Positions 1-7,974 are shown, numbered from the stretch's first letter. The stretch: DNA of 35,752 nt from Candidatus Muiribacterium halophilum (GCA_023228995.1 JALOAD010000034.1:1-35752), one strand, 5' to 3'. Numbers and translations are program-made. Notes: generated by a model not told the origin, from the sequence alone.

Positions 1-2
1 TC

Positions 3-1049
3 TATATTCAACCGTTAGAAGATATTCTAACTTTCGGTTATGTTGAACAAGTATCAGACGAAAAGAACGACTTGGTATATTACGAAGTACGTAGATTCTT
101 AGAACTTATCTCAACTAACAACCCTAATATCTTAGAATTATTGAACTTACCAGATGAATGTATTGTTTATAAACATCCAGTTTATGACTTGATTCTAGAA
201 AATGGTGATAAGTTCATCTCTAAAATTTGTAAAAATTCTTTTGCAGGATATGCCATTGCTCAAATAAAAAAGGCAAGAGGACTTAACAAGAAAATTGTTA
301 ACCCTGTCGCAAAAGAAAAAAGAAATCCATTAGATTTCTGCTATGTTATTGAAGGACATTCTACTTATCCATTGAATAAATGGTTAGATGATAATGACTT
401 AGAACAAAAATTTTGTGGTATTGTAAATGTACCAAATGCTAGAGACATTTATGCACTTTATTATGATCGATATTCTCATAATGCGTTTTCTGAATTATCA
501 GAAATCGAAGATATTGAATATTATAAAGAACAATGCATCGAACAAAAAAAATTCTTACATTACAAAGGAATTGTAAAAGAACACGAAGATGGAAACTTTC
601 CATCTAATCAATTAAGGTTATCTTCTATTCCAAAAAGTGAAGAATCAATTTGTATTTTCTCTTTTAACCAAGACGGTTATACTAAGTATTGTAAAGATTA
701 CAAAGAATACTGGGATTGGGTTGAAAAACGAAATGAACATAGATATAATGACAATGCAAAACACGGAAAAGGTTACGATTCCAAGAATATGATGCATTGC
801 CACAGATTACTTGATATGGCTATTGAGATTGGATCTGGAAAAGGTATCAATGTCCGCAGACCTAATAGAGATTATCTTATGAATATTAGAGCAGGTGAAA
901 TGGATTATGATGTACTTGTTTCTGATGCAGAAAGAAAAATCGAACAAGTAGATGAAATGTTTGAAAAATCAAATTTACAGGACAAAGTATCATCTGAATT
1001 TGTTAATGATTTACTTCTTAAAATAAGAAAAGAATTTTATAATTTATAG
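3..1049 (+). CDS. RlaP/YcgL-type predicted nucleotidyltransferase, 5' end outside window
   Basis: The frame is open from base 3 to a TAG at 1047-1049, so the gene starts upstream of the window. The stretch with RRFLELISTNNPNILELL, PDECIVYKHPVYDLI and GYAIAQIKKARG matches my memory of the RlaP/YcgL nucleotidyltransferase family (PF10127), where the catalytic GS..DxD part lies in the missing N-terminal region. Family members are found in bacteria and many large phages; the substrate is unknown (a tRNA or RNA end is a common guess, not shown here). The last ~150 residues are charged and unfamiliar. A hairpin terminator follows directly. Family call is moderately sure, function is not. Confidence 0.72.
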   Translation, partial: YIQPLEDILTFGYVEQVSDEKNDLVYYEVRRFLELISTNNPNILELLNLPDECIVYKHPVYDLILENGDKFISKICKNSFAGYAIAQIKKARGLNKKIVNPVAKEKRNPLDFCYVIEGHSTYPLNKWLDDNDLEQKFCGIVNVPNARDIYALYYDRYSHNAFSELSEIEDIEYYKEQCIEQKKFLHYKGIVKEHEDGNFPSNQLRLSSIPKSEESICIFSFNQDGYTKYCKDYKEYWDWVEKRNEHRYNDNAKHGKGYDSKNMMHCHRLLDMAIEIGSGKGINVRRPNRDYLMNIRAGEMDYDVLVSDAERKIEQVDEMFEKSNLQDKVSSEFVNDLLLKIRKEFYNL

Positions 1050-1052
1050 TAA

Positions 1053-1088
1053 AAAAGGAGCCTAAAAATTTTTATTTGGGCTCCTTTT
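1053..1088 (+). terminator. Hairpin terminator after the RlaP-like gene
   Basis: Ten-base-pair inverted repeat (1053-1062 with 1079-1088, core AAGGAGCC / GGCTCCTT), 16-nt AT-rich loop, with the 3' arm ending in four T. It begins 4 nt after the TAG stop at 1049. Confidence 0.7.
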
Positions 1089-1124
1089 GCTGTATCTTTG
1101 TATTAAGAAAAAAAATTATTAACA

Positions 1125-1135
1125 TTTAATATATA
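1125..1135 (+). promoter_or_regulatory. TTTAATATATA element (candidate phage promoter)
   Basis: Exact copy of an 11-base element found six times in intergenic positions. It ends only 5 nt before the ATG at 1141. A host-type TATCTTTG lies at 1093-1100 as an alternative promoter, which would leave a leader of about 36 nt. Confidence 0.4.
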
Positions 1136-1140
1136 CAGAC

Positions 1141-1755
1141 ATGATTAAAATTTTACTTATTATCACAGCACTCGTAATTTTCTGGGCACTTTTTGGCAAA
1201 TGGATTATGAAATTATTAAATTTCTCATTGAAAGTTGCTTTTAGAGTGATTGCTATTATAATCGGTATTCTTTTAGTTTTAAGTCTATCAACAAAGGCTC
1301 AAACTGTAACATATGATGCTACATCAATTTGGTCAAATGTTGAAAAAGACCAAACGACAAAAATCATTGATTCACTCGTAATAGAAACTAGTAGAGTTGA
1401 TACAACAACCTATGAAAAATTCTGGGCTAACAGAGATGGTAGAACTAAACAATCTTTTGTACAATATTCTGAGGAAGTTGATGTGGATACAACAGAATAT
1501 GAAACAATTAGTGATGAAGAGTTGAAAGTGAAAATAAAAAGTACATACAATAATGTGTCAAATTTCTTTGATCAAGTAGTTGAAAGTGATGAATTTAAGG
1601 ACACTGAAAAAGATGTAATTGACTTCAGTAAAAAATCTATAACAACAATCGGTAAATATTCTCATATAATCTACATTGAAGGTAAAAAATACTATAAAAA
1701 CGGTAGTGAATGGTTCAATGAGGGCTGGGAAAAAGTGGAAGATCCAAGAAACTAA
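1141..1755 (+). CDS. Membrane-anchored protein of unknown function
   Basis: 204 residues. Two hydrophobic segments at about 3-22 and 31-51 (the second ends in STKAQ, like a signal-peptidase site) are followed by a 150-residue polar domain rich in Asp, Glu, Lys, Thr and Ser. I do not recognise the family. The likely topology is two N-terminal membrane helices with the rest on one side of the membrane, or a cleaved second segment. It is preceded by both a TATCTTTG box and a TTTAATATATA element. The next gene follows 16 nt after the stop. Confidence 0.75.
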   Translation: MIKILLIITALVIFWALFGKWIMKLLNFSLKVAFRVIAIIIGILLVLSLSTKAQTVTYDATSIWSNVEKDQTTKIIDSLVIETSRVDTTTYEKFWANRDGRTKQSFVQYSEEVDVDTTEYETISDEELKVKIKSTYNNVSNFFDQVVESDEFKDTEKDVIDFSKKSITTIGKYSHIIYIEGKKYYKNGSEWFNEGWEKVEDPRN

Positions 1756-1771
1756 AAATAAAATTAACTAT

Positions 1772-2020
1772 ATGAATTGGGAAGTAACGTATGTAACATA
1801 CATTTTTAAAGACAAGAAGGGTAAAGAAATTGAAAAAACAAAGACTTACAAGGTGATGGGAGAGGACGTAGCTGAAGCCGAGAGAAACTTCCTAAACAAA
1901 AACATTAAATTCAAGAAAATTAAATCAATAGTCGAAGATAAAACCAACACTATTGGAAATATTTGTCCTGAATTATTAGAGATTAGAAATAAGATGTCTA
2001 AATCTGAGAAGAAGAAATAA
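1772..2020 (+). CDS. Small basic protein of unknown function
   Basis: 82 residues from the ATG at 1772, 16 nt after the stop of the membrane-protein gene. The frame is open further upstream, but an earlier start would overlap that gene by about 80 nt. The N-terminal half reads like a small beta domain (WEVTYVTYIFKDKKGKEI); the C-terminus is Lys-rich and ends SKSEKKK. It converges on the minus-strand gene ending at 1998, with a 23-nt overlap of the coding ends. Confidence 0.65.
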   Translation: MNWEVTYVTYIFKDKKGKEIEKTKTYKVMGEDVAEAERNFLNKNIKFKKIKSIVEDKTNTIGNICPELLEIRNKMSKSEKKK

Positions 2021-2705
2021 AATAATTTTCACAAATTTGTTCGATATTATTCTCGAACTTCTGAACAACTTCGTTGCTTAGTGACGGAGTTTTTTTGTTT
2101 TTAATATTTCTCTTTATTCTTTTAATAACCATATTCGTTATATGTTTAAGAGATATTGTAATAAGACCCATAGTAGTACTGATAGTTGCGCCTTTTGGAT
2201 TAGTCATTATTTCATCAAAGTTATCAAAACCAATTTGGTATAATTTTATTACATCTAATAAACCAACCAAAAATGGAACAAATAATGCAGTATATGAAAA
2301 CATATCAACGACACCACTAATAGTTCTACCTAATATTTCACCTGTTTTTTCAAATAATTTAGTTAGATTTTTCATAGCATCCATAAAATTATCAACTAAT
2401 GATGATAAACCTCTTTCTTTAACAACATTCTGTAATTTCTCAATATTTTCTCTACTTTCTTTCATCATTATAGTTAAACCACAAATAACTATTAATACTA
2501 CATCTGTATCAGTTATCGTATTCTTTATTTGACTTGTTTTAACTATTGTATCAAAAAATGGGAATAATGCTGTGATTGCAGTTCCAAAAGTTGCAGCGAA
2601 ATATAAGTTAATACCCAATTCGTCTAATACTTTTTTCTGTAATTTACTAAACTTATTAAAAAATAATCCTTCGTTTATTTCATTGTATGTCTTTAATGTT
2701 CTCAT
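1998..2705 (-). CDS. Multi-pass membrane protein with capsid-targeting-like N-terminus
   Basis: 235 residues, minus strand. It starts MRTLKTYNEINEG: this resembles the T4 internal-protein head-targeting sequence (MKTYQEFIAE) and includes an I-N-E|G site of the (I/L)xE type cut by T4-like prohead proteases. Hydrophobic stretches occur at about 33-50, 66-80 and 138-162, and a basic tail (IKRIKRNIKNKK) near 195. The same N-terminal pattern recurs in the minus-strand operon at 11.7-15.5 kb. A TTTAATATATA element sits 26 nt upstream. Virion association is an inference; the family is not recognised. Confidence 0.8.
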   Translation of the reverse strand: MRTLKTYNEINEGLFFNKFSKLQKKVLDELGINLYFAATFGTAITALFPFFDTIVKTSQIKNTITDTDVVLIVICGLTIMMKESRENIEKLQNVVKERGLSSLVDNFMDAMKNLTKLFEKTGEILGRTISGVVDMFSYTALFVPFLVGLLDVIKLYQIGFDNFDEIMTNPKGATISTTMGLITISLKHITNMVIKRIKRNIKNKKTPSLSNEVVQKFENNIEQICENYFISSSQI

Positions 2706-2730
2706 TTGATACTCTTATTTTGGTTATTTT

Positions 2731-2741
2731 TATATATTAAA
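2731..2741 (-). promoter_or_regulatory. TTTAATATATA element upstream of the gene at 2705
   Basis: Exact minus-strand copy of the 11-base element, about 26 nt upstream of the start codon of the membrane-protein gene. Candidate late promoter. Confidence 0.5.
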
Positions 2742-2742
2742 T

Positions 2743-2773
2743 TTTGTTTTCTAAAAAACTTTACATATTTTTG
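2743..2773 (+). promoter_or_regulatory. Bacteroidota-type promoter for the DUF932-like gene
   Basis: TTTG at 2743-2746 and TATTTTTG at 2766-2773, separated by 19 nt, fit the Bacteroidota -33/-7 consensus (TTTG ... TAnnTTTG). A second box, TATATTTG at 2848-2855 with a T-run upstream, lies closer to the ATG at 2890. Confidence 0.55.
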
Positions 2774-2889
2774 TGAATACAAAACAAAACGGTATGAAAA
2801 ATAATGAAGAAATTATAAGAATAATTTTTTATTTTCAGGAAACACCGTATATTTGTACAAATATTTATTAACTATTAAAATCGAAAAAT

Positions 2890-3747
2890 ATGGCTCGTGC
2901 AAGAAAAATTGAACAAATCTATGATAAGAATGCAATCTTTGGTACTCTCGACAAATTAGCTCTTTCGAGAAAGGACAACAACATTCTTACTCATTTTGAT
3001 GGCAGACTTATTGCCAATACGCTTGTTACTAACAAGTATGAACTTTTCGACTTTCCTACTTTTGCTAAAGATGTTATTGAAGAAGTTGAAAATTATTTCT
3101 CACCTGAAAAATACAATCTACGTATTACAAAAGGCACCCAAGAACTTCGTCTTATTGGTGAAGAAGTTCTAATCAATGGTGACCGTTACTCCAAAATGTT
3201 TAACATTCTCAACTCAACTGATAAGAGCCGTGCTCTTCAATTGAACGTTGGTCTTATCCGTTTCATCTGTACTAACGGTATGGTAGTTGCTGCAGATAAC
3301 GAATATGCTGGTCTTAAAACAAAACACTTTAAGGCAACACTTCCTGAGAAAGTTCAAACTTTCGTTGAAAGTCTTGATACATTCGAGATGAATATCAACA
3401 AACAATCTGAAACACTTGAAAACCTTACTGGTCGTTTCGTTTCTTTCAGAGAATTAGCTGAAAAAATCGCTATGGACGAAGACGGTGTAATTAAAGACAG
3501 TGGCGCATTGAAATTACGTGCTTTCGCTAAGAAACTTCTTTCTTCCGAAACTGATGCCCTTGTGGATCTTCACTCAGAACAAGAAGCGTTGCTTAGAAAT
3601 GCTAATATGTTCTTAAACCCAGAGTTCAAGAATGTTGATATTGAGATGCCTGCTTACAACGCATTAAACTGTTGGATAGAAGTTTATAGAAACTATGATT
3701 CTTCTGTACTTAAAAGAGAAACTAACAGAATTCTCGAATTAGTATAA
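2890..3747 (+). CDS. DUF932-like phage/plasmid protein
   Basis: 285 residues with its own tandem promoters and a hairpin terminator, so it is a monocistron. The central RALQLNVGLIRFICTNGMV stretch and the overall size resemble the DUF932 phage/plasmid family (the C-N-G-M-V signature). Codons such as CGT and CTT are more frequent than in its neighbours, which suggests high expression or a different origin. The function of DUF932 proteins is not established. The family assignment rests on the one motif and general layout. Confidence 0.6.
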   Translation: MARARKIEQIYDKNAIFGTLDKLALSRKDNNILTHFDGRLIANTLVTNKYELFDFPTFAKDVIEEVENYFSPEKYNLRITKGTQELRLIGEEVLINGDRYSKMFNILNSTDKSRALQLNVGLIRFICTNGMVVAADNEYAGLKTKHFKATLPEKVQTFVESLDTFEMNINKQSETLENLTGRFVSFRELAEKIAMDEDGVIKDSGALKLRAFAKKLLSSETDALVDLHSEQEALLRNANMFLNPEFKNVDIEMPAYNALNCWIEVYRNYDSSVLKRETNRILELV

Positions 3748-3754
3748 ACTTATT

Positions 3755-3779
3755 GGTGGTCGTATGTTATGCGACCACC
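3755..3779 (+). terminator. Hairpin after the DUF932-like gene
   Basis: Perfect 8-bp inverted repeat GGTGGTCG / CGACCACC (3755-3762, 3772-3779), 9-nt loop, followed by an AT-rich TTATTTATT stretch. Confidence 0.6.
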
Positions 3780-3811
3780 TTATTTATTAACCTTATAAAA
3801 AATACAAAATT

Positions 3812-3979
3812 ATGTTGAATCCTATTGGAATGACTGTATTCTTCTTACTACTTGTTGTGGTATTAGTTTTTTGGATGTATAAGAGTTCTAAAGATGGTAA
3901 AAAAGATTTACTTGACGAACTTTGGAAGAACGAAGAAATCAGTGATGATACGTACAAAAAGTACATGGACAAATTTTAA
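3812..3979 (+). CDS. Small single-pass membrane protein with SHOCT-like tail
   Basis: 55 residues. The N-terminal hydrophobic helix (about residues 6-23, MTVFFLLLVVVLVFWMY) is followed by KDLLDELWKNEEISDDTYKKY. The latter resembles the short C-terminal SHOCT-type motif (L..L...G.It.eey...). It precedes the SPFH-like gene by 56 nt, and small membrane proteins beside SPFH proteins often act with them; that link is inference. Confidence 0.6.
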   Translation: MLNPIGMTVFFLLLVVVLVFWMYKSSKDGKKDLLDELWKNEEISDDTYKKYMDKF

Positions 3980-4035
3980 ATATTTATTTACAAACAATTT
4001 ATTTACAAACTTTTATTTATTAATTAACAAATTTT

Positions 4036-4278
4036 ATGAATTTTATGAAAAATTTAACTCGTAGTCAAAAAAGACTTTTAAAATTAGGTGGAACTGTATT
4101 AGCAGGTGTAATCTTATTAGTAATTATCCTTTCGACTTGTTTGGTGACAATCGAACCAGGTGAAAAAGGAGTATTATTCTACAAATGGGGCGATGGTCTC
4201 GACAAAGAAACAGTTTATGATGAAGGTGTTCATTTCGTGTCTCCTTGGAACACAATGATTATTTATGATGTTCGTTAA
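4036..4278 (+). pseudogene. SPFH/prohibitin-like membrane protein, 5' fragment
   Basis: 80 residues: basic N-terminus, membrane helix at about 17-37, then CLVTIEPGEKGVLFYKWG and GVHFVSPWNTMIIYDVR. This is the start of a prohibitin/SPFH (band 7) domain. The frame stops at once after YDVR, where the family continues with about 20-25 more residues before the segment recognisable at about 8.1 kb. The rest of the gene lies at 8095-8675, so a 3.8-kb block replaces the middle of the gene. SPFH proteins form membrane-associated oligomers; phage versions have no settled role. As it stands no full SPFH domain can be made. Confidence 0.8.
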
Positions 4279-4390
4279 GCACGGAAGAGAATTTGAACAT
4301 TTAGACACAAATGGTTGTGAGTTGGATGTTACTAATGTTGATGATAAACACTTGCCTTTTTATGAGTGGTTTGCAAAGTATTACACATAA
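4268..4390 (+). pseudogene. ORF across the left junction of the block, probable 3' gene fragment
   Basis: The 40-residue frame starts at an ATG inside the last SPFH codons and reads FVKHGREFEHLDTNGC then ELDVTNVDDKHLPFYEWFAK. The start is probably an accident of the junction, the remainder being the 3' end of a gene from elsewhere. GTTAAGC at the joint (4274-4280) fits the integron core GTTRRRY, although that is a short match. No family is recognised. Confidence 0.4.
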
Positions 4391-4417
4391 CAGACAGCAA
4401 TATGAAACGTGCGGAAT

Positions 4418-4443
4418 TTAGCATTGCCCTTACCACGAAGCAC
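4418..4443 (+). repeat. 26-bp spacer repeat, copy 1
   Basis: Begins TTAGCA and ends ACGAAGCAC; 20 of 26 bases match copy 2 at 5136-5161. Both copies lie in non-coding spacers of the foreign block, after a gene. The surrounding 4391-4496 holds no convincing gene. Confidence 0.5.
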
Positions 4444-4496
4444 AAAAAAACAAAACAATTTTTAGGGCGGGATTTTAAAACTTAAATTTTATAGAT

Positions 4497-5096
4497 ATGA
4501 CAAACTCAAAATTACATGCGAAACGAGAGCTGGAGTTACTCGAAAAAACAACTCCTGATGCAATAATTACACCATTCAAAAACGAAATACTTGCTTTATG
4601 CGAGGCGTTTGGTAAAAGTGGTCAAAGTGGTGGTTCTGCACCATTTACGGCAACAGCGATATCTCAGGCAGTAAAAAAGCTAATGATGTTTGAAACACTT
4701 GCTCCATTGACTGGTGAAGATAGTGAATGGGAAGATATAAGTGAATACAGTAACGGAGAATCAATATTTCAGAATAATCGTGATAGTCGTGTTTTTAAAA
4801 ATGGTAAAGACGGACAAGCATATTTCATTGAAGCTATTGTTTTTGATGGAGATATTGGTGGAAGATTTACCGGAAACGGAAGTGTAACTCATAATGGAGA
4901 GAATATTAGCAGTAGCCAATATATTAAAGAGTTTCCGTTTATTCCAAAAACATTTTACGTTGATGTGATTGACCACAGATGGGTAGATAAAGAAGAAAAA
5001 ACACCTGATGAAAACGGTGACTGGTGGACGCATTCAATTAAAGACGAAAATCAATTGAATGAAGTATTTGAGTACTATGATAAATTGACTTCTTAA
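4497..5096 (+). CDS. Conserved phage-type hypothetical protein
   Basis: 199 residues. The N-terminus (MTNSKLHAKRELELLEKT, then FKNEILALCEAFGKSGQSGG and ISQAVKKLM) and the C-terminal half (FIPKTFYVDVID) match a conserved hypothetical protein that I recall from many phages and prophages; its function is unknown. The N-terminal ~70 residues look alpha-helical. The middle holds the Y.N..R...FKNGKDGQAYFI.AIVF segment also typical of that family. It is the first complete gene of the foreign block and is followed by the second copy of the 26-bp spacer repeat. Confidence 0.75.
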   Translation: MTNSKLHAKRELELLEKTTPDAIITPFKNEILALCEAFGKSGQSGGSAPFTATAISQAVKKLMMFETLAPLTGEDSEWEDISEYSNGESIFQNNRDSRVFKNGKDGQAYFIEAIVFDGDIGGRFTGNGSVTHNGENISSSQYIKEFPFIPKTFYVDVIDHRWVDKEEKTPDENGDWWTHSIKDENQLNEVFEYYDKLTS

Positions 5097-5135
5097 ATGT
5101 GCGTGAGGAAAATTGTTTTGTTTTTCTCTTTCGGA

Positions 5136-5161
5136 TTAGCACAGACCTTGAAACGAAGCAC
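5136..5161 (+). repeat. 26-bp spacer repeat, copy 2
   Basis: Matches copy 1 (4418-4443) at 20 of 26 positions, including TTAGCA at the start and ACGAAGCAC at the end. It lies about 40 nt after the stop at 5096. Confidence 0.5.
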
Positions 5162-5187
5162 AGCACTAAGCATGTTTTATATTGCAT

Positions 5188-5217
5188 GTTGTGCAATCGT
5201 TTTAATGTTGCACAACA
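5188..5217 (+). repeat. Inverted repeat in the cassette spacer
   Basis: An 11-bp perfect palindrome, ATGTTGTGCAA / TTGCACAACAT, with a loop of about 10 nt. There is no U-tract, so it is not a typical terminator. It resembles the stem of a short integron attC-like site, and GCACAAC / GCATAAC cores recur at 5210 and 5963. Confidence 0.45.
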
Positions 5218-5290
5218 TAGCATTTACGAATGTTTTAATTAAAAAAAACAAAAAACAAGATATGAATAAAATATTTAATGACAATGCAAT
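5218..5290 (+). repeat. 73-bp direct repeat, copy 1
   Basis: Covers the leader and first codons (MNKIFNDNAI) of the 61-residue gene at 5262. Identical to 5972-6043 except for one extra A in a poly-A run, so two different genes start with the same leader and ten residues. Confidence 0.9.
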
Positions 5291-5447
5291 CAAAGTTAAT
5301 GAACTTGAAAAGAGAGTTATAAAACTTGAAAAATTAGTTGCTCAATTAGTAGCAATAGAAACTAATAAACAACGTGAATTTGAAGCCTACGAAGAATTTG
5401 AAAGGCTTAGAGATGAGGCAAGTTCTCAAATAGGACACGACATGTAG
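5262..5447 (+). CDS. Small coiled-coil protein with a borrowed methyltransferase start
   Basis: 61 residues from ATG 5262, stop TAG. Residues 1-10 (MNKIFNDNAI) are identical to the N-terminus of the methyltransferase at 6015 because both lie in a 73-bp direct repeat. Residues 11-40 (VNELEKRVIKLEKLVAQL) form a short leucine-heptad coiled coil, and the rest is acidic and helical. It is probably a chimera made when a segment was inserted behind the methyltransferase start. Function unknown. Confidence 0.6.
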   Translation: MNKIFNDNAIKVNELEKRVIKLEKLVAQLVAIETNKQREFEAYEEFERLRDEASSQIGHDM

Positions 5448-5471
5448 CACTTGCCACTAAAGATTGAAATT

Positions 5472-5957
5472 ATGAAAAATTTAGAAAACAAAGAAATACT
5501 TTCAGATAATATTTTAAACGCAATTTCGCTGATTATAAAACAAACACCAACTGCCGTTTTTGGCGGTTCAATTGCCTTAAATGCTGTTGGATTAATCAAT
5601 AGACCTATTTCTGATATTGATTTGTTTTTTGGAATGAATGAAAGTTTATCTAAAAATGGATATTTATCGATTAGAACTATGGGTGAAATAACTTCCGATA
5701 CGGTTACTAATACAAATGGAATTGAAATACAAAGAACTGGGGCTAAAATCGCAGGGGTAAAAACCTGTTGTTTTAAAGTACCTGATGAAGAATTGCAATG
5801 CTCAAAACATAAATTTGAAAGGAATGGAATAGAATTTACCATTTATATTCAAAATGTGAATTACGCAATTGAGGCGAAAAAATCTTATTCAAGTCGAAAC
5901 CCAAAACACAAAACAGATTTGGAAACTATCTCGAATGTGTTGGACAGTCTTTTTTAA
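5472..5957 (+). CDS. Nucleotidyltransferase-fold protein (Pol-beta superfamily)
   Basis: 161 residues from ATG 5472. AVFGGSIALNAVGL followed by ISDIDLFF gives the G-S ... D-x-D signature (S33, D48, D50) of the DNA-polymerase-beta-like nucleotidyltransferase fold, seen in AbiEii-type toxins, MNT proteins and related enzymes. A third acidic residue may come from GIEFTIYIQ. The substrate cannot be told. It lies between the two 73-bp repeats, so the unit 5291-5971 behaves as one inserted module. No obvious antitoxin is next to it in this block. Confidence 0.65.
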   Translation: MKNLENKEILSDNILNAISLIIKQTPTAVFGGSIALNAVGLINRPISDIDLFFGMNESLSKNGYLSIRTMGEITSDTVTNTNGIEIQRTGAKIAGVKTCCFKVPDEELQCSKHKFERNGIEFTIYIQNVNYAIEAKKSYSSRNPKHKTDLETISNVLDSLF

Positions 5958-5971
5958 GGCTGTGCATAACC

Positions 5972-6043
5972 TAGCATTTACGAATGTTTTAATTAAAAAA
6001 ACAAAAAACAAGATATGAATAAAATATTTAATGACAATGCAAT
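5972..6043 (+). repeat. 73-bp direct repeat, copy 2
   Basis: Copy at the start of methyltransferase 1, one A shorter than copy 1 (5218-5290). Similarity extends some 10 nt upstream (GCACAAC vs GCATAAC). Confidence 0.9.
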
Positions 6044-6764
6044 AGCAATTATGGATAGAATGATTGCAAAAGATTACAAAGTGGACTTAGTTGTAACAGA
6101 CCCACCATATCCTACAACATCAAGAGGTTGTGCAGGTAATAGCGGTGGGATGCTACAAAAAGACATTAACAAAAAAGGTAAAGTATTTGAAAACAATGAT
6201 ATTCACGTAAAAGTTTGGGGAGAAAAACTATATCAAATATTAAAAGAAACAGGACATTGTTACATTATGACTAATCATAAAAACTTGCAAGAGTATCTGA
6301 ATGTTTTAACAGACATAGGTTTTCACTTCATAAAAAGTTTAATTTGGGATAAAGGAAATAAAATAATGGGGCAATATTATATGAGCCAATTTGAGTATAT
6401 TTTATTTTTTAGAAAAGGTGCTGGAGTGAAAATAAATAATTGTGGAACTGCTGATATACTTTCAATACCAAATAAAAAAACAAAAGACAATGAAGGTAAA
6501 AATATCCACGATACAGAAAAACCTATTGAGTTAATGAGAATACTTATTGAAAATTCATCAAAAGAAAACGAAATAGTATTTGAACCATTTATGGGTGTAG
6601 GTGCTACTTGTATAGCAAGTTTATTATCAAACAGGCAATACATAGGAGTAGAACTTGATGAAAATTATTTTAAAATTGCAGAAGAACGTATTAAAAAAGC
6701 ATGAAAAGAAAAAGATTTAAAATCAATGACTCTGTTTGGTGAAGAAATAAAAATAATTAAATAA
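6015..6764 (+). pseudogene. DNA adenine-type methyltransferase 1 (beta class), in-frame TGA near the C-terminus
   Basis: Motif IV DPPY at residues 29-32 near the start and motif I FEPFMGVGATCIA near the end give the beta-class order of N6A/N4C DNA methyltransferases. The frame meets TGA at 6702-6704 after EERIKKA, but the same frame continues as KEKDLKSMTLFGEE to a TAA at 6762. This tail closely matches the end of methyltransferase 2 (KEKDLQAGTLF), so the original gene ran to 6764. The 229-residue product still holds all catalytic motifs and may be active. No restriction enzyme lies nearby, so it is probably an orphan enzyme that protects or marks phage DNA. The recognition site cannot be read from the sequence. 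Confidence 0.8.
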
Positions 6765-6770
6765 TAAAAT

Positions 6771-7483
6771 ATGAATTTAATAAATGGAGAAGCAGTAGAA
6801 CAATTAAAATTGATACCCGACAAAAGTGTTGATTTTGTATGTATTGATCCACCTTATGAATTAGATAATCACGGTGGTGGAAAGACTGATTTTGCACAAC
6901 GGAAATTAGTAAAGGACTTGCATATTGATTTTATAAGCAATGGTTTTGAAATGGAAAAAGTATTTACTGAAATTGAAAGAATAAGTAAAACTATGAATAT
7001 GATTTGTTTTTGTTCAAATAAGCAAGTTTCTAAAATTATGAATTATTGGGAACAAAAAAGTATTCAGTTACTTTATTGGTGTGGCAAAAATCAAATCCTG
7101 TACCCTTTGGTAATGGTAAATATATTTCTGATTTAGAATTTATGATTTATGTAAGAGGCAAAAAAGCTATATACAATAATACAGGTTATAAAAATCAACT
7201 TAAAGTATTTAACTATCCAGCACCAAGTTCAAAAACAAGAATACACCCAACTGAAAAACCTATTGAATTATTAAAAAGATTAATTGAAATACATTCAAAT
7301 AAAGGTAGTGTTGTTTTAGATTGTTATGGCGGTAGTTTTTCAACGGGGTTAGCTTGCATAGAATTAGGACGTGAATTTATAGGGATAGAAATTGATGAAG
7401 AAATTTTTAATTCAGCAAAAAAGAGGATGGAAGAAAAAATAAAAGAAAAAGATTTACAAGCAGGAACTCTATTTAACTTGTAA
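6771..7483 (+). pseudogene. DNA methyltransferase 2 (beta class), split by a one-base frameshift
   Basis: The N-terminal part carries FVCIDPPYELDN (motif IV, DPPY at 26-29). The C-terminal part carries HPTEKPIELLKRLIEI and VLDCYGGSFSTGLACIELGR (motif X / motif I region). They are in different frames. Adding one A to the A-run at about 7050-7055 restores EQKKYSVTLLVWQKSNPVPF and joins them, so a single-base deletion (or a homopolymer reading error) breaks the gene. With the repair, the protein would be about 237 residues, normal for the class. DCYGGS in place of DPFxGSG is unusual for motif I. Confidence 0.8.
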
Positions 7484-7495
7484 GTAAGAAACAAA

Positions 7496-7636
7496 ATGAG
7501 TAAAGAAAACAAAACTTTAGATAAGCAGAAAAACAGCAATGAAACAAGTACTTTCATTATTGCACCAAACGTTCGTCCCTTAGTATTGGTACTAACATCG
7601 ACATATCGTAAAACCACCCGCCAGAAGGCGGGGTAA
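7496..7636 (+). CDS. Possible 46-residue protein
   Basis: Open frame starting MSKENKTLDKQKNSNETS, 12 nt after the methyltransferase 2 stop, ending TYRKTTRQKAG. Nothing is recognised. Its end is formed by a small GC-rich hairpin (CCCGCC-agaa-GGCGGG, about 7618-7633), which is foreign in composition to the rest of the window. May be spurious. Confidence 0.25.
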   Translation: MSKENKTLDKQKNSNETSTFIIAPNVRPLVLVLTSTYRKTTRQKAG

Positions 7637-7647
7637 AACAAAACAAC

Positions 7648-7914
7648 ATGAATATATATTTTGGTAATGTAACATTTAACAAGGTTTTAGAAGAAACTGG
7701 ATACAAACTTACAGAAGAAGATAAAAAGCTATGGGATAAATACCATAGTGATAAGGCTGATTTGTCAGAAAAAGAAAGCTGTTTTCATATTTTTAGTATG
7801 CCATTAGAAATACACTTCAAGGGTGATGAAGCAAAAGAAGCCTTATTAAAAATGTTTACCCCTGATAAATGTGTAGAGGCTAAAGGATACTTTAACGTTA
7901 TTAGGAAGGAGTAA
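7648..7914 (+). CDS. Small protein of unknown function
   Basis: 88 residues. Starts MNIYFGNVTFNKVLEETGY, mixed alpha/beta, ending GYFNVIRKE. No motif is recognised. The leader (AACAAAACAAC before the ATG) resembles other AT-rich leaders in the block. It is followed by a spacer with CACAACAACGG and GCACAAC, similar to cassette-spacer cores elsewhere in the block. Confidence 0.6.
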   Translation: MNIYFGNVTFNKVLEETGYKLTEEDKKLWDKYHSDKADLSEKESCFHIFSMPLEIHFKGDEAKEALLKMFTPDKCVEAKGYFNVIRKE

Positions 7915-7974
7915 AGTAGTATTACACACAACAACGGACGAGTGTATGGAAAGTAAGCCATGCACAACTTAAAA

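Noticed and set aside
2074-2532. A 152-codon plus-strand frame opposite the minus-strand membrane protein
   Set aside because: Its hydrophobic composition is the mirror of the AT-rich minus-strand gene, which has a proper start motif, promoter element and sensible protein.
7618-7633. GC-rich hairpin CCCGCC-agaa-GGCGGG as a terminator
   Set aside because: No T-run follows it; it is more likely part of a foreign spacer or of the small ORF it overlaps.
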